Source: Prochlorococcus sp. AG-347-N23
GTDB lineage: Bacteria > Cyanobacteriota > Cyanobacteriia > PCC-6307 > Cyanobiaceae
Assembly: GCA_003281125.1 (NCBI GenBank)
Contig: QCCW01000006.1
Span: 1 to 42,111 of the forward strand
DNA length: 42,111 nt
Reading direction: 5' to 3'
The notes below the pieces were generated by a model, which was given only the letters and a program-made list of their open reading frames with translations, made no database searches and was not told where the DNA came from. Shown here piece by piece: positions 27,173 through 36,829 of the stretch (position 1 is its first letter; each line of letters opens with the position of its first letter). The position numbers and the translations under genes are program-made.

Positions 27173-28531
27173 ATGCCAAACTTTATAAAAGATAATATTC
27201 AAAAACCAAGTAATAATTCTTCTCGCAGCATCAAAAAATTATTAAAACAAAGATCTCTAGTCGTTGCATTTTCGCTCTTATTAACAGGTTTAGGAGCCTC
27301 AATTACAAGCATATCTTTTAAAACTGGAATCTATTTTATAAATAATTGGAGATTAGCATTATTAGACCAATTCCCGTCTATTGCGATCTTACCTATTTTT
27401 GGAGCTCTAGGAGGAGCTATTGCAGGATATTTGATCAAAAATATAGCACCTGCTGCAAAAGGTTCAGGTGTTTGTCAAATAATGGGTTTCTTAAGACATA
27501 AAAAAGTTCCAATGAATTTAAAAGTAGGATTAGTAAAGCTACTATCAGGCATTATTGCTATAGGAAGTGGATTCCCTTTGGGTCCAGAAGGTCCATCAGT
27601 TCAAATGGGAGGATCAGTAGCTTGGCAAATGGCCAAGTGGCTCAAAGCTCCTACAGCTTTCAGAAGAATAATAGTAGCAGCAGGTGGTGGTGCTGGAATA
27701 GCTGCAGTATTTAGCGCTCCATTAGGAGGGTTTGTTTATGCAATAGAAGAGTTATTAAACTCTGCTAGACCAGTAATTTTGCTATTAGTTGTAATTACAA
27801 CTTTTATTGCAGATTCATCTGCTGATATTATTCAAGCCTTGGGTTTAGACCCTAAAGCAGGAGGCTTTGATTTTAACCTCGGTTTTTTGATTCAAAAAGA
27901 ATATGACCCATCAGTTTTTTTCTTACCTATAGATTTTATTTACTTAGTTTTACTAGGAATAATTATTGGGATATTTGCAGAACTATACAGCAGATATGTT
28001 TTGTTAATGCAAAATCTTGGGAAAAAGTGGTATAAAAATAAATTTGTTTTAAAAATGAGTATCTGTGGACTTATTTTAGGAAGTATCTACTCTTGTTTAC
28101 CTAGTACATTTCATAATTTAGATGAATTACAAAAAATAATAGCTGAGCAAAATACAAGTATTGGAATTGCTTTTTTAGCAGTTTTAGTATTATTTATAAC
28201 GACAGGTTTAGCTGCAGCCTCTGGAGCTCCTGGAGGATTGTTCTATCCAATGCTTACTTTAGGAGGGTCAATAGGACTAATAATGGGGAGCTGGGTAGAA
28301 ATTGCAACAGGACATGCGCCGAGTACATACATTTTTGCGGGAATGGGAGCTTTCGTAGCAGGATGTTCGCGTACACCAATAACAGCTATGTTTTTAGCTT
28401 TTGCCTTAACAAAAAATTTACTAATAATGAAACCAGTATTAATAAGCTGCATTGCAAGCTTCTTGATAGCAAGAGCATTTAATGAAGAATCAATTTATGA
28501 AAGACAAATACAAATAGAATTAGATAACTAA
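27173..28531 (+). CDS. ClC-family chloride transporter, predicted H+/Cl- exchanger
   Basis: A 452-residue ClC protein with about ten hydrophobic spans and no CBS domains. The selectivity serine is S98 in KGSGVC. The gating glutamate is E139 in GPEGP. The inner proton glutamate is probably E193 in APLGGFVYAIEEL, the F-loop is GAPGGLFYP and a C-terminal tyrosine (Y442 in ESIYER) may be the ion-coordinating one. Having both glutamates is the pattern of exchangers rather than channels. The usual GSGIP proline is replaced by cysteine. It probably belongs to one transcript with acnB. Confidence 0.92.
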   Translation: MPNFIKDNIQKPSNNSSRSIKKLLKQRSLVVAFSLLLTGLGASITSISFKTGIYFINNWRLALLDQFPSIAILPIFGALGGAIAGYLIKNIAPAAKGSGVCQIMGFLRHKKVPMNLKVGLVKLLSGIIAIGSGFPLGPEGPSVQMGGSVAWQMAKWLKAPTAFRRIIVAAGGGAGIAAVFSAPLGGFVYAIEELLNSARPVILLLVVITTFIADSSADIIQALGLDPKAGGFDFNLGFLIQKEYDPSVFFLPIDFIYLVLLGIIIGIFAELYSRYVLLMQNLGKKWYKNKFVLKMSICGLILGSIYSCLPSTFHNLDELQKIIAEQNTSIGIAFLAVLVLFITTGLAAASGAPGGLFYPMLTLGGSIGLIMGSWVEIATGHAPSTYIFAGMGAFVAGCSRTPITAMFLAFALTKNLLIMKPVLISCIASFLIARAFNEESIYERQIQIELDN

Positions 28532-28541
28532 GAAATTATTT

Positions 28542-29396
28542 TTAATCAAAAACAGCAGTTTTGCTGTTGTAAACGAAAACTTGATGATTTAGGTGTAATC
28601 TAACCGCTCTTGCGAGAGCTATTCTTTCAATATCCCTTCCTTTTCTTATTAAATCATCAACTTCATCCCTATGACTTACATTAACTGTGCATTGCTCTAT
28701 TATCGGCCCTTCATCAAGATCTTCAGTCACATAGTGAGCTGTAGCACCGATTAATTTAACACCTCTCTTCCATGCTCGATGGTATGGCTGCCCGCCCTTA
28801 AATGCAGGTAAGAAAGAATGATGAATATTGATTATTGAAGAAAATTTTTTTAAAAAAGAGTCACTCAAAATTTGCATATATTTGGCTAATACAACAAGAT
28901 CTACATCATATTCTTTCAGCAAACTTAAAAATCGATCTTCAACAACAGATTTATCAATATTAAAGGTATCAACATGGACGAATTTTGCATTAAAGTCATT
29001 TGCAATATTTTTAAGATCAGAATGATTTGAAATTATTAACGGCACTTTCATTTTGAGTTCACCATTTCTTACGCGCCAAAGTAAATCAATCAAACAATGA
29101 TTTTGTTTACTCACAAAAATAGCAACATTTGGAATTTCATCAGAATAATTTACGTTAAATTTTCCATTTACTTCATCCGCAATTTTTTCAAATTCTTCAT
29201 AAATTTCATCCCTGTTAAAAGATGCATTTTTACTATTCCATTCAATTCGACTAAGAAACAAACCTGCATCTTGATCTGTATGATGATCAGAATGTTTTAT
29301 GTTACCGCCGTAATTTGAAATCCAACTTGTAAGTAAACTTACAAGGCCAGGACGATCGGGACAAACAATTTTGAATATAATTGAAGGATGTTCCAA
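28542..29396 (-). CDS. purU: Formyltetrahydrofolate deformylase
   Basis: A 284-residue enzyme hydrolysing 10-formyl-THF to THF and formate, balancing one-carbon pools. An N-terminal ACT domain (KIVCPDRPGLVSLLTSWISN) precedes a formyltransferase-type hydrolase domain. The active-site segments are INIHHSFLPAFKGG and ATAHYVTEDLDEGPIIEQ. The frame has no ATG near its beginning and an in-frame stop only six codons upstream, so TTG at 29396 is the only usable start. It is divergent from thiO over 48 bases and convergent with the ClC gene. Confidence 0.94.
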   Translation of the reverse strand: MEHPSIIFKIVCPDRPGLVSLLTSWISNYGGNIKHSDHHTDQDAGLFLSRIEWNSKNASFNRDEIYEEFEKIADEVNGKFNVNYSDEIPNVAIFVSKQNHCLIDLLWRVRNGELKMKVPLIISNHSDLKNIANDFNAKFVHVDTFNIDKSVVEDRFLSLLKEYDVDLVVLAKYMQILSDSFLKKFSSIINIHHSFLPAFKGGQPYHRAWKRGVKLIGATAHYVTEDLDEGPIIEQCTVNVSHRDEVDDLIRKGRDIERIALARAVRLHLNHQVFVYNSKTAVFD

Positions 29397-29444
29397 AAAA
29401 TCTTTAACTATTTAGTCAAATAAGCAATTATTTCTAATATATCA

Positions 29445-30527
29445 ATGAAAGGCTTAAAAGAAAATTTTCAAAAGGCACACATACTTATCATTGGATCAGG
29501 AATTATAGGAAAATTTAACGCTCTAGAATTATCAGAATTAGGTTTTCAGATAACCCTTATAGATCCAAATCAAGATAAAAATAGTAGTAATGCTGCTTTA
29601 GGCTTACTAATGGGCAATATGTATCAAAAAAGGAAAGGTAGAAGTTGGGCTCTTAGGAAGCAAAGTATAGAATTATGGCCAAAATGGTTAAAAAACCTGC
29701 AAGAATTTAATAATAAATTAAATATTGAAAAACCATTAATTCAACTAACTACAAGTGAAGAAAAATTTAAGAAATTAAAGAAATTTATTAACAAAAATAA
29801 CGATCAAAAGTTAAAAATCTTAGAGAAAGACTCAATTATTATTAAAAATATAAATAAAGCTTTTCAAACAAAAAATATAAAAGGGATTGTCTCTCACAAA
29901 GATGGAAGAATAAATGCTGGCACTTTACTGAAGACATTAGATATCTATCTAAAAAATAAAACAGTAAATTTTTTAAAAGACAAAATAATAAAGATTAAAA
30001 AATCCAAAAAGCATTGGATTGCTACATCTCAAACAAACAAAGAGATCAAGTCTGACGTAATTATTTTGTGTAATTCTCTCAATACAATTGATTTAATAGA
30101 TAACATATCTCACAACATCAAATTAAAACCTGTATTGGGACAAGCTATGGAAATTAGTTTCAGTGAAGCAGAAGTTGATTTTTTATCACTTCCAAAACAG
30201 TTCAATATTAATGGCAAAAATATTATTCCCACATCAAATAATAAGCTTATTATTGGTTCAACTGACGAATACAGTACTATCTCAGAAGAAAATATATTCG
30301 AGAAACTAACCAATTTTATTGATAAAAAACCAACTTGGCTTGTTAAAGGACAAATTATAAATCGATGGTCTGGAATAAGGTCAAGACCGGATGGTGAGCC
30401 ATCTCCAATAATGAGGAATTTAGGAGATGGACTAATTATTTGTACAGGTTTTTATAAAAATGGAATTTTACTTGCTCCAGCTTGTTCTAAATGGGTTGCT
30501 AATGAAATGACAAATTACTTTTCTTAA
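29445..30527 (+). CDS. thiO: FAD-dependent glycine/D-amino-acid oxidase, ThiO-like
   Basis: A 360-residue flavoprotein. The FAD-binding GxGxxG is residues 17-22 in [19 protein letters not shown], followed by LIDP at the end of the second strand. The C-terminal section [17 protein letters not shown], then [12 protein letters not shown], matches the HxxNGILLAP-type end of glycine oxidase ThiO, which makes dehydroglycine for the thiazole of thiamine. Other D-amino-acid oxidases share the fold, so the exact substrate is inferred. Its TAA overlaps the convergent dnaK stop in the shared TTAA at 30524-30527. Confidence 0.82.
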   Translation: MKGLKENFQKAHILIIGSGIIGKFNALELSELGFQITLIDPNQDKNSSNAALGLLMGNMYQKRKGRSWALRKQSIELWPKWLKNLQEFNNKLNIEKPLIQLTTSEEKFKKLKKFINKNNDQKLKILEKDSIIIKNINKAFQTKNIKGIVSHKDGRINAGTLLKTLDIYLKNKTVNFLKDKIIKIKKSKKHWIATSQTNKEIKSDVIILCNSLNTIDLIDNISHNIKLKPVLGQAMEISFSEAEVDFLSLPKQFNINGKNIIPTSNNKLIIGSTDEYSTISEENIFEKLTNFIDKKPTWLVKGQIINRWSGIRSRPDGEPSPIMRNLGDGLIICTGFYKNGILLAPACSKWVANEMTNYFS

Positions 30528-32431
30528 TCTTTTGATTCAGTAAAGTCTGCATCAATTACATCATCTCCACCTTTGTCATTTGATTCAGTCTGATCAGGGC
30601 TACTAGCTGTACCAGGTGCTGGAGGCTGATTACCTGGTTGCTGATAAACGGATGAACCTACTGCATAAAGTTCTTGTTGAAGTTCTTCAAGAAGTTTTTT
30701 CATTGATTCATAGTCCTCTTTTGAAGTTGCCTCTTTTAAAGCATTGCTTTTTTCTTCAACCTTAGACTTTACTGCTGCGTCAATTTTATCTCCTAATTCA
30801 CCAAGTTGCTTTTCTGTCTGATAGACGAGTGTTTCAGATTGGTTCTTTAAATCAATTTTTTCTCTTTTTTCTTTATCTGCTGATGCATTTGATTCTGCAT
30901 CTTTTACCATTTTTTCGACCTCATTATCAGATAAAGTAGAAGCTCCTGTGATAGAAATACTTTGCTCTTTACCACTTCCTTTATCTTTAGCTGTCACACT
31001 AAGAATTCCATTTGCATCGATATCAAATGTAACTTCAATTTGAGGGACACCTCTTGGTGCTGATGGAATACCATCTAATCTAAAAGTTCCTAAACTTTTG
31101 TTATCAGATGCCATTTCTCTTTCACCTTGTAATACATGTATTTCTACATTGGTTTGTCCGTCTACAGCAGTTGAATATGTCTCAGATTTCTTCGTAGGAA
31201 CTGTTGTATTTCTATTAATCATTTTTGTCATAACCCCACCTAAAGTTTCTACACCTAAAGAAAGTGGAGTAACATCAAGCAACAATATATCTTTTACTTC
31301 ACCTGCTAAAACTCCTCCCTGAATAGCTGCTCCAACAGCAACAACTTCATCAGGGTTAACAGTTTGATTTGGTTCCTTACCTATTATTTTTTTTACTAAA
31401 TCTAAAACTGCAGGTATCCTAGATGAACCTCCGACCATCACAACTTCATCAATTTCGCCAGTAGATATTTTTGCATCACTTATAGCTCTCTCAACTGGGG
31501 TTTTGCACCTATCAATTAAAGATGCTGCTAATTCCTCAAATTTTGCTCTAGTTAGGTTCAAATCCAAATGTTTTGGACCTTCAGGTGTCGCCGTGATGAA
31601 CGGCAAATTTATTTCACTTTGAGTAGCATTTGATAGCTCAATTTTTGCTTTTTCTGCTGCTTCAGTAAGTCGTTGTAAAGCCTGCTTATCTTGTCTAAGA
31701 TCAATTCCTTCATTTGATTTAAAAGTACTTGCTAAATGATCTACGATACACCTATCAAAATCATCACCACCCAAATGTGTATCTCCAGATGTAGATAGAA
31801 CTTCAGTTACTCCATCACCAGCTTCAATAACTGAAACGTCAAATGTTCCTCCTCCTAAATCAAATACAAGAATTTTTTCATTTTCTTTATCCAAACCATA
31901 TGCTAAAGCTGCAGCTGTTGGCTCATTAACAATTCTGAGAACTTCTAAACCAGCAATCTTGCCTGCATCTTTTGTTGCCTGTCTCTGAGAGTCATTAAAA
32001 TAAGCTGGAACTGTAATTACAGCTTGTGTTACTTTTTCACCAAGATATTTACCCGCATCATCTGCCAATTTTCTTAAAACTTGAGAACTTACCTCTTCAG
32101 GAGAAAACTGCTTATCCAAAATAGGACACTTTAATTTGACACTGGAACCAGATTTTTCAACAGAATAACTAACTTCTTTAGATTCTTCATTTACTTCATC
32201 TACTCTTCTACCCACAAAACGCTTTGCAGAATAAAAAGTATTTTCAGGGTTCATAACAGCTTGTCTTTTTGCTATTTGTCCAACAAGCTGATCTTGATTT
32301 TTTGTATATGCAACAACTGATGGAGTAGTTCTGAAACCCTCAGCATTTGCTATTACAGTAGGTTTACCACCTTCCATTACAGCGACACAACTATTAGTTG
32401 TTCCTAAATCGATTCCTACAACCTTACCCAT
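30524..32431 (-). CDS. dnaK: Hsp70 chaperone DnaK (DnaK2 type)
   Basis: A 635-residue Hsp70. The N-terminal ATPase carries [37 protein letters not shown] and [27 protein letters not shown] follows, then the linker [13 protein letters not shown] and the substrate domain. The disordered end finishes in [11 protein letters not shown], the usual GrpE/DnaJ-independent tail signature. The full normal length and neighbours aroE and rpsF match the DnaK2 locus of cyanobacteria as I know it; the paralogue number is an inference. No CIRCE element (TTAGCACTC-N9-GAGTGCTAA) is seen upstream. Confidence 0.96.
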   Translation of the reverse strand: MGKVVGIDLGTTNSCVAVMEGGKPTVIANAEGFRTTPSVVAYTKNQDQLVGQIAKRQAVMNPENTFYSAKRFVGRRVDEVNEESKEVSYSVEKSGSSVKLKCPILDKQFSPEEVSSQVLRKLADDAGKYLGEKVTQAVITVPAYFNDSQRQATKDAGKIAGLEVLRIVNEPTAAALAYGLDKENEKILVFDLGGGTFDVSVIEAGDGVTEVLSTSGDTHLGGDDFDRCIVDHLASTFKSNEGIDLRQDKQALQRLTEAAEKAKIELSNATQSEINLPFITATPEGPKHLDLNLTRAKFEELAASLIDRCKTPVERAISDAKISTGEIDEVVMVGGSSRIPAVLDLVKKIIGKEPNQTVNPDEVVAVGAAIQGGVLAGEVKDILLLDVTPLSLGVETLGGVMTKMINRNTTVPTKKSETYSTAVDGQTNVEIHVLQGEREMASDNKSLGTFRLDGIPSAPRGVPQIEVTFDIDANGILSVTAKDKGSGKEQSISITGASTLSDNEVEKMVKDAESNASADKEKREKIDLKNQSETLVYQTEKQLGELGDKIDAAVKSKVEEKSNALKEATSKEDYESMKKLLEELQQELYAVGSSVYQQPGNQPPAPGTASSPDQTESNDKGGDDVIDADFTESKD

Positions 32432-32548
32432 GGGTAAATTCTTTTATTTAATATTCTCCATAATCGGTCATCGGGGTCATTATTGTTACTTCGAGACGGG
32501 GTGTGGTTCCCGAACAGATCATTAATTTTTAAGAAAAAAATTCTAAAC
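32432..32548. promoter_or_regulatory. Divergent dnaK/aroE intergenic with G+C-rich island and small hairpin
   Basis: 117 bases between the divergent starts. A block at 32465-32512 is far richer in G and C than its surroundings. It contains the direct repeat TCGGTCA/TCGGGGTCA (32464-32479) and a CGGG/CCCG hairpin (32497-32500 with 32509-32512, 8-base loop). Nearer aroE lies AATTTTT/AAAAATT (32524-32530 with 32536-32542). One or more of these may control dnaK. Confidence 0.45.
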
Positions 32549-33409
32549 ATGATTTCAAGTAAGACATCTTTTATTGCATTAATTGGCAATCCAGTAAGCC
32601 ATTCCTTGTCACCGATTATGCAAAATGCTGCCCTTCAATATTTAGGCTTAGATTTAATTTATATTGCTATACCTTGCAAAGATGAAGATCTAGAGTTAGT
32701 TCTGAATTCTTTGAAAAAAATTAATTGCAAAGGTTTAAACATTACAATTCCCCATAAAGAAAAAGTATTTAACCTATGTAGAGAAATTTCCCCTACTGCA
32801 AACAAACTAAAAGCAATTAATACTCTGAAATTAAATTCTGAAAAACAATGGAGCGCAACTAATACTGATGTAGAAGGATTTATTTATCCTTTAAGAAATT
32901 TAAATTTAACAAAAAAACAATCGATTGTTCTTGGCTCCGGTGGTGCAGCACGATCTGTTATTCAAGGATTAATAGACTTAAATCTTTCAAGAATTTCCGT
33001 AGTGTCACGGAATAAATCATCACTAGATGAAATAATAAAAAATTTTGAAGGTCAAATTGAACTTCAGGGTTTTTTAAATAATGATAATCAAACTCAAAAT
33101 TTATTTGAAGAAGCCGACTTAGTTGTGAATACAACACCAGTAGGAATGAAAACAGCTAAACATGAAATGAATGTATTGCCATATGGAGAATCTTTTTGGA
33201 GATCTCTTAACTCAAAAACAATTGTTTATGATTTAATTTACAATCCTGCTCCAACTCATCTATTAAAATTTAGCGCCAACAAAGGATGCATGACTATCGA
33301 TGGCTTGCAAATGCTTGTTGCTCAGGGATTGAAATCATTATCATTTTGGACAAATGGCCTAGAAGTACCTTTTCATATTATGAATGACGCACTCAAAAAT
33401 TATCTTTAA
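32549..33409 (+). CDS. aroE: Shikimate 5-dehydrogenase
   Basis: A 286-residue NADPH-dependent enzyme reducing 3-dehydroshikimate to shikimate. The substrate site is GNPVSHSLSP near the N-terminus. The catalytic lysine is in NITIPHKEKV, and NTDVEGF provides the partner aspartate. The cofactor turn is LGSGGAARSVIQGL, followed by NTTPVGM and GLQMLVAQG. An open frame runs back to a TTG at 32483, but those 22 residues lack family similarity, so ATG at 32549 is preferred. Confidence 0.95.
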   Translation: MISSKTSFIALIGNPVSHSLSPIMQNAALQYLGLDLIYIAIPCKDEDLELVLNSLKKINCKGLNITIPHKEKVFNLCREISPTANKLKAINTLKLNSEKQWSATNTDVEGFIYPLRNLNLTKKQSIVLGSGGAARSVIQGLIDLNLSRISVVSRNKSSLDEIIKNFEGQIELQGFLNNDNQTQNLFEEADLVVNTTPVGMKTAKHEMNVLPYGESFWRSLNSKTIVYDLIYNPAPTHLLKFSANKGCMTIDGLQMLVAQGLKSLSFWTNGLEVPFHIMNDALKNYL

Positions 33410-33514
33410 AGTAAATGATGCTAATTTTCAAGGAAATGCTCATCATGATGTATCGTTAAAGATGAACAGACGCTCATCACATCAATTTATGAGCCAAAGA
33501 CCTTGTCTGAAACT
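33410..33514 (+). promoter_or_regulatory. rpsF leader with repeats and palindrome
   Basis: 105 bases between aroE and rpsF. It contains the perfect palindrome CATCATGATG (33441-33450), the direct repeat GCTCATCA (33438-33445 and 33472-33479) and an inverted repeat GCTCAT (33472-33477) with ATGAGC (33489-33494) just before the start codon. This could be a translational control structure, as ribosomal protein leaders often are. Confidence 0.45.
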
Positions 33515-33976
33515 ATGAACAATCAACAATCTTATTACGAAACCATGTACATCCTCCGCCCAGATATTGCGGAAGATGAAGTAACTAACCACATAGATAA
33601 ATATAATAAGCTTTTAGAAGAATTTGGGGGTACCATACTCGATAGTCAAATGAGGGGTAAAAGAAGATTAGCCTATCAAATTGCAAAACATAGAGAAGGT
33701 ATTTACGTCCAATTAAGTCATCAAGGAGATGGTCAACATATTTTCAAAATTGAAAAAGCAATGAGACTTAGTGAAGATATTATAAGATACATGACCGTTA
33801 AACAAGAAGGACCTTTGCCAACTCCAAAACCCTCTGCTAAGAGTTCAAAACAAGCAGATGATAAAGAAAATCCAGAAACTAAAGTTGAACCTAAGGAAAA
33901 ACAACCTGTAGCAAACGCAGATACTTCAACTTCAAAAATAGATAATACTGAAACTAAAGAAAATGCAGAATCGTAA
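33515..33976 (+). CDS. rpsF: 30S ribosomal protein S6 with C-terminal extension
   Basis: A 153-residue S6 that binds 16S rRNA with S18 in the small subunit. The core, residues 1-100, shows [36 protein letters not shown] and [15 protein letters not shown]. The last ~53 residues are a low-complexity tail rich in Lys, Glu, Pro, Ser and Thr with no hydrophobic core. I used ATG at 33515; a TTG at 33503 would add four residues. rpsR does not follow, unlike in many bacteria. The convergent argG ends 3 bases away. Confidence 0.95.
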   Translation: MNNQQSYYETMYILRPDIAEDEVTNHIDKYNKLLEEFGGTILDSQMRGKRRLAYQIAKHREGIYVQLSHQGDGQHIFKIEKAMRLSEDIIRYMTVKQEGPLPTPKPSAKSSKQADDKENPETKVEPKEKQPVANADTSTSKIDNTETKENAES

Positions 33977-33979
33977 ATA

Positions 33980-35194
33980 TTAATTTTTTGTTTTTGAATT
34001 CAACTCAGCCCATATTTTATTAGACATACCCCACATATAAATAAAACCCTCTGCTAAAGAATGATTAAAAACATCGTCTTTGCTATAAGTTGCCAAATCT
34101 TCCCTGTAAAGTGAATTATTTTCTGAAATCCTCCCAATTACTATTGCATTCCCTTTATGAAGTCTAATCTTTACTCTTCCATTAACTGAATTTTGAGTCG
34201 ACGAAATAAATGCATCTAAACTATCTTTAAGAGGTCCAAACCAAAAACCTTGATAAACTAGTTGACCCCATTTTTTTTCCACAATTCCTTTAAAGTCAAT
34301 AACGTCTGGGTTTAATGTAATACTCTCTAATTCTTTGTGAGCTTTGATTAAAAGTAAAAGTCCAGGTGTTTCATAAATTTCTCTACTTTTAATTCCTACT
34401 ACTCGGTCTTCAATCATATCTATTCTTCCAAAACCATGGGCACCTGCAAGGTCATTAGCTTTTTGAATAATATCTACTGGAGTTAAAAATTCATCATTAA
34501 TTCCAACTGGAAACCCATTTTGAAAAAGAATTTCTATATCTAGAGGAGAATCAGGTGCATTATCAATTGATGAAGTCATCGTAAATATATCTTCAGGTGC
34601 TTCTTGCATTGGGTCTTCTAATATGCCCGCTTCAATACTCCTACCAAGTAAATTGACATCTATCGAATATGGTGATTTTTTTGATACTGGAGCAGGAATG
34701 CCAAATTTTTCTCCATATACTATTGCTTCTTCCCTACTCATATTCCACTCCCTTGCAGGAGTAATAATTTTCAAATCAGGTCCTAGAGCATTGATTGCTA
34801 AATCAAATCGAACTTGATCATTCCCTTTACCAGTACATCCATGAGCTACTGCATCGGCATTAATCTCTCTAGCAATATTTACAAGATTTTCAGCAATTAA
34901 AGGCCTAGCAAGAGCAGTAGATAAGGGATATTTATCTAAATATAATGCGTTTGCTCTAATAGCTGGGAAAGCGTATCTCTCAACAAAACTATTAACTAAA
35001 TTTCCAACGATTGATTTAGCTGCTCCAGACTTTAAAGCTTTTTGTCTTATAAGTTCTAAATCCTCGCCTTGTCCAAGATCTGCAACAAAAGTAACCACTT
35101 CTGAAATTCCATATTCATTCTTTAAATATGGAATACAAACGCTTGTATCTACTCCACCAGAATACGCTAGTACAACTTTTTTTACCTGCTGCAT
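33980..35194 (-). CDS. argG: Argininosuccinate synthase
   Basis: A 404-residue enzyme condensing citrulline and aspartate with ATP in arginine synthesis. The PP-loop is [16 protein letters not shown]; many homologues read SGGLDTS. Other blocks are [45 protein letters not shown] and [19 protein letters not shown]. The length is normal. A small membrane-protein gene lies upstream on the same strand across 36 bases and may share its transcript. Confidence 0.97.
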   Translation of the reverse strand: MQQVKKVVLAYSGGVDTSVCIPYLKNEYGISEVVTFVADLGQGEDLELIRQKALKSGAAKSIVGNLVNSFVERYAFPAIRANALYLDKYPLSTALARPLIAENLVNIAREINADAVAHGCTGKGNDQVRFDLAINALGPDLKIITPAREWNMSREEAIVYGEKFGIPAPVSKKSPYSIDVNLLGRSIEAGILEDPMQEAPEDIFTMTSSIDNAPDSPLDIEILFQNGFPVGINDEFLTPVDIIQKANDLAGAHGFGRIDMIEDRVVGIKSREIYETPGLLLLIKAHKELESITLNPDVIDFKGIVEKKWGQLVYQGFWFGPLKDSLDAFISSTQNSVNGRVKIRLHKGNAIVIGRISENNSLYREDLATYSKDDVFNHSLAEGFIYMWGMSNKIWAELNSKTKN

Positions 35195-35230
35195 CTAAGT
35201 TTGCTCCGTAAAATTAAATTTTTGACGTAA

Positions 35231-35425
35231 TTAAGAATTTGAAAACTTTTTAAAAACTAATATTATTGTAACTAAAAGAGCTGGACCAAAAACTAGCAAC
35301 AAGAGAACAAAGTTATTAATTATTAAAACATTAGGATTCAAATGTCCAATAAGTTTAAATAATCCAGACAACAACAATGAAATTAGCCATATAAAAAAGT
35401 ATTTTAAATTTGCTTTATCAAACAA
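35231..35425 (-). CDS. Small hydrophobic protein, two predicted membrane spans
   Basis: A 64-residue frame with two hydrophobic segments, YFFIWLISLLLSGLFKLIG and NFVLLLLVFGPALLVTIILVF, and a basic Lys-Lys-Phe end. There is no ATG: the only usable start is TTG at 35425, with an in-frame stop six codons further upstream. No clear Shine-Dalgarno is seen. It lies 36 bases upstream of argG on the same strand. I do not recognise the family; the two clean spans and the fit to the gap argue that it is real. Confidence 0.6.
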   Translation of the reverse strand: MFDKANLKYFFIWLISLLLSGLFKLIGHLNPNVLIINNFVLLLLVFGPALLVTIILVFKKFSNS

Positions 35426-35478
35426 AGTTTTTCGTGTGCATCATTATGTACTATCTTATATATAGAACATAATCATCA

Positions 35479-35760
35479 ATGAACTCAAATAAACTAAAAC
35501 TTAGATTAGACGATATTTCTGAAGTCAACCCAGCTTTAACTTGTTACCACAGAGATGATCCAGCTCCTGTTTTGCCATTAAGAGATGAACCAGATCTGCT
35601 ATCTTGGCTTGAAAATACTGGAAGACTGGTTGCAGAAAAAGAAGGAGATTCACAAGAAATCAGTACTATTGAAGAAGAAGAACTTTCAGCTCTTATGGGA
35701 GAAAAGGAAGATTATAAGACTGAAGAAGATCCTTCTTTAGAAGATGATTGGGAAGATTAA
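35479..35760 (+). CDS. DUF3134-type small acidic protein
   Basis: A 93-residue protein. The N-terminal half NPALTCYHRDDPAPVLPLRD, then EPDLLSWLENTGRLV, matches my recollection of the cyanobacterial DUF3134 family. The C-terminal third is strongly acidic (EEEELSALMGEKED, then EEDPSLEDDWED). The function is unknown. mraY begins 17 bases inside its 3' end in another frame, so the two are translationally linked. Confidence 0.75.
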   Translation: MNSNKLKLRLDDISEVNPALTCYHRDDPAPVLPLRDEPDLLSWLENTGRLVAEKEGDSQEISTIEEEELSALMGEKEDYKTEEDPSLEDDWED

Positions 35761-36820
35761 AAAATTTAACTTTAACTCGTTATTAATAATAAATACTTTT
35801 GCTGTAATATTAACATCCTATTTTTTTAATAATTTTCTTCTTATAGGAGTTTTCACGCTATTTTTTTTAATCTCTTTATTTACAACAAAGAATGGTATAG
35901 AAATAATCAAAAAACTAAATTTTCTACAAAATATTAGAACCGAAGGTCCTTCTAATCACTATATAAAAAGTAATACCCCCACAATGGGCGGAGTTTTTAT
36001 GATAATTCCTTTTTTAATTTTCCTTTTGATAATAACTATAAATTTAAGTTCCCTAAAATTATTTCTTTTATTACTGACTATTGTTGGTTTCTTCGTTACT
36101 GGGTTTTTAGATGATTTTTTAAGTATTAAAAACAAAAAAAATACAGGGCTTAAAACAAAAGAAAAATTTATCTTGCAAAGTATCATCTCAATAATTTTTA
36201 TATTGTTAGCTTATGAAAAAAACTTAATAAATCCAGTAATAACAGTATCTGACTCCTGGGGAATAAATATGAATATTTACATATTGCCAATTTCTTTTTT
36301 AGTTTTAGTCGGCATAAGTAATTCAGTAAATTTGACTGATGGACTAGATGGCTTAGCAGCTGGATGTAGTGGGATTGTCTTCTATGGCTTAGGAACAGAA
36401 ATATTAATGAAAGATCAACAAGAACTTTATGTTTTTAGTATCTTATGTTATTCAATGTCTGGCATATGCCTAGGATTTCTCAAGTACAATAGTTATCCTG
36501 CAAAAATATTTATGGGTGACACAGGATCTCTAAGTATTGGTGCAATTCTGAGTGCTATAGCTTTATTAACCGATAGCATTTTTACATTATCTATTTTCTC
36601 AGGAATATTTATTGTTGAATCATTATCAGTAATAATTCAAGTAAGTTTTTTTAAAATTACAAAAAAATTGTTTCACGACGGTAAACGAATTTTTTTAATG
36701 ACCCCGCTGCACCACCATTTTGAACTTCAGGGAGTTAAGGAACAAAAAATAGTTGAAAATTTTTATAAAGCCAACATTTTACTTGTAATTTTAGGTATAG
36801 TTTTAAAAATCAACCTTTAA
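35744..36820 (+). CDS. mraY: Phospho-N-acetylmuramoyl-pentapeptide transferase
   Basis: A 358-residue membrane enzyme that moves phospho-MurNAc-pentapeptide to undecaprenyl phosphate, forming lipid I. About ten hydrophobic spans are visible. Signature loops are TPTMGGVFMI, TGFLDDFLSIKNKKNTGL, NLTDGLDGLAAGCSG, FMGDTGSLSIGAIL and MTPLHHHFELQG. The start overlaps the preceding gene by 17 bases. No other mur or fts genes flank it, so the dcw cluster is dispersed here. Confidence 0.96.
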   Translation: MIGKIKKFNFNSLLIINTFAVILTSYFFNNFLLIGVFTLFFLISLFTTKNGIEIIKKLNFLQNIRTEGPSNHYIKSNTPTMGGVFMIIPFLIFLLIITINLSSLKLFLLLLTIVGFFVTGFLDDFLSIKNKKNTGLKTKEKFILQSIISIIFILLAYEKNLINPVITVSDSWGINMNIYILPISFLVLVGISNSVNLTDGLDGLAAGCSGIVFYGLGTEILMKDQQELYVFSILCYSMSGICLGFLKYNSYPAKIFMGDTGSLSIGAILSAIALLTDSIFTLSIFSGIFIVESLSVIIQVSFFKITKKLFHDGKRIFLMTPLHHHFELQGVKEQKIVENFYKANILLVILGIVLKINL

Positions 36821-36829
36821 AAATTTGTT

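Noticed and set aside
32483..32548. 22-residue upstream extension of AroE from a TTG
   Set aside because: It has no family similarity and would cover the dnaK/aroE control region. ATG at 32549 directly precedes the conserved N-terminus.
32432..32548. CIRCE/HrcA operator upstream of dnaK
   Set aside because: No TTAGCACTC-N9-GAGTGCTAA or close variant is present.
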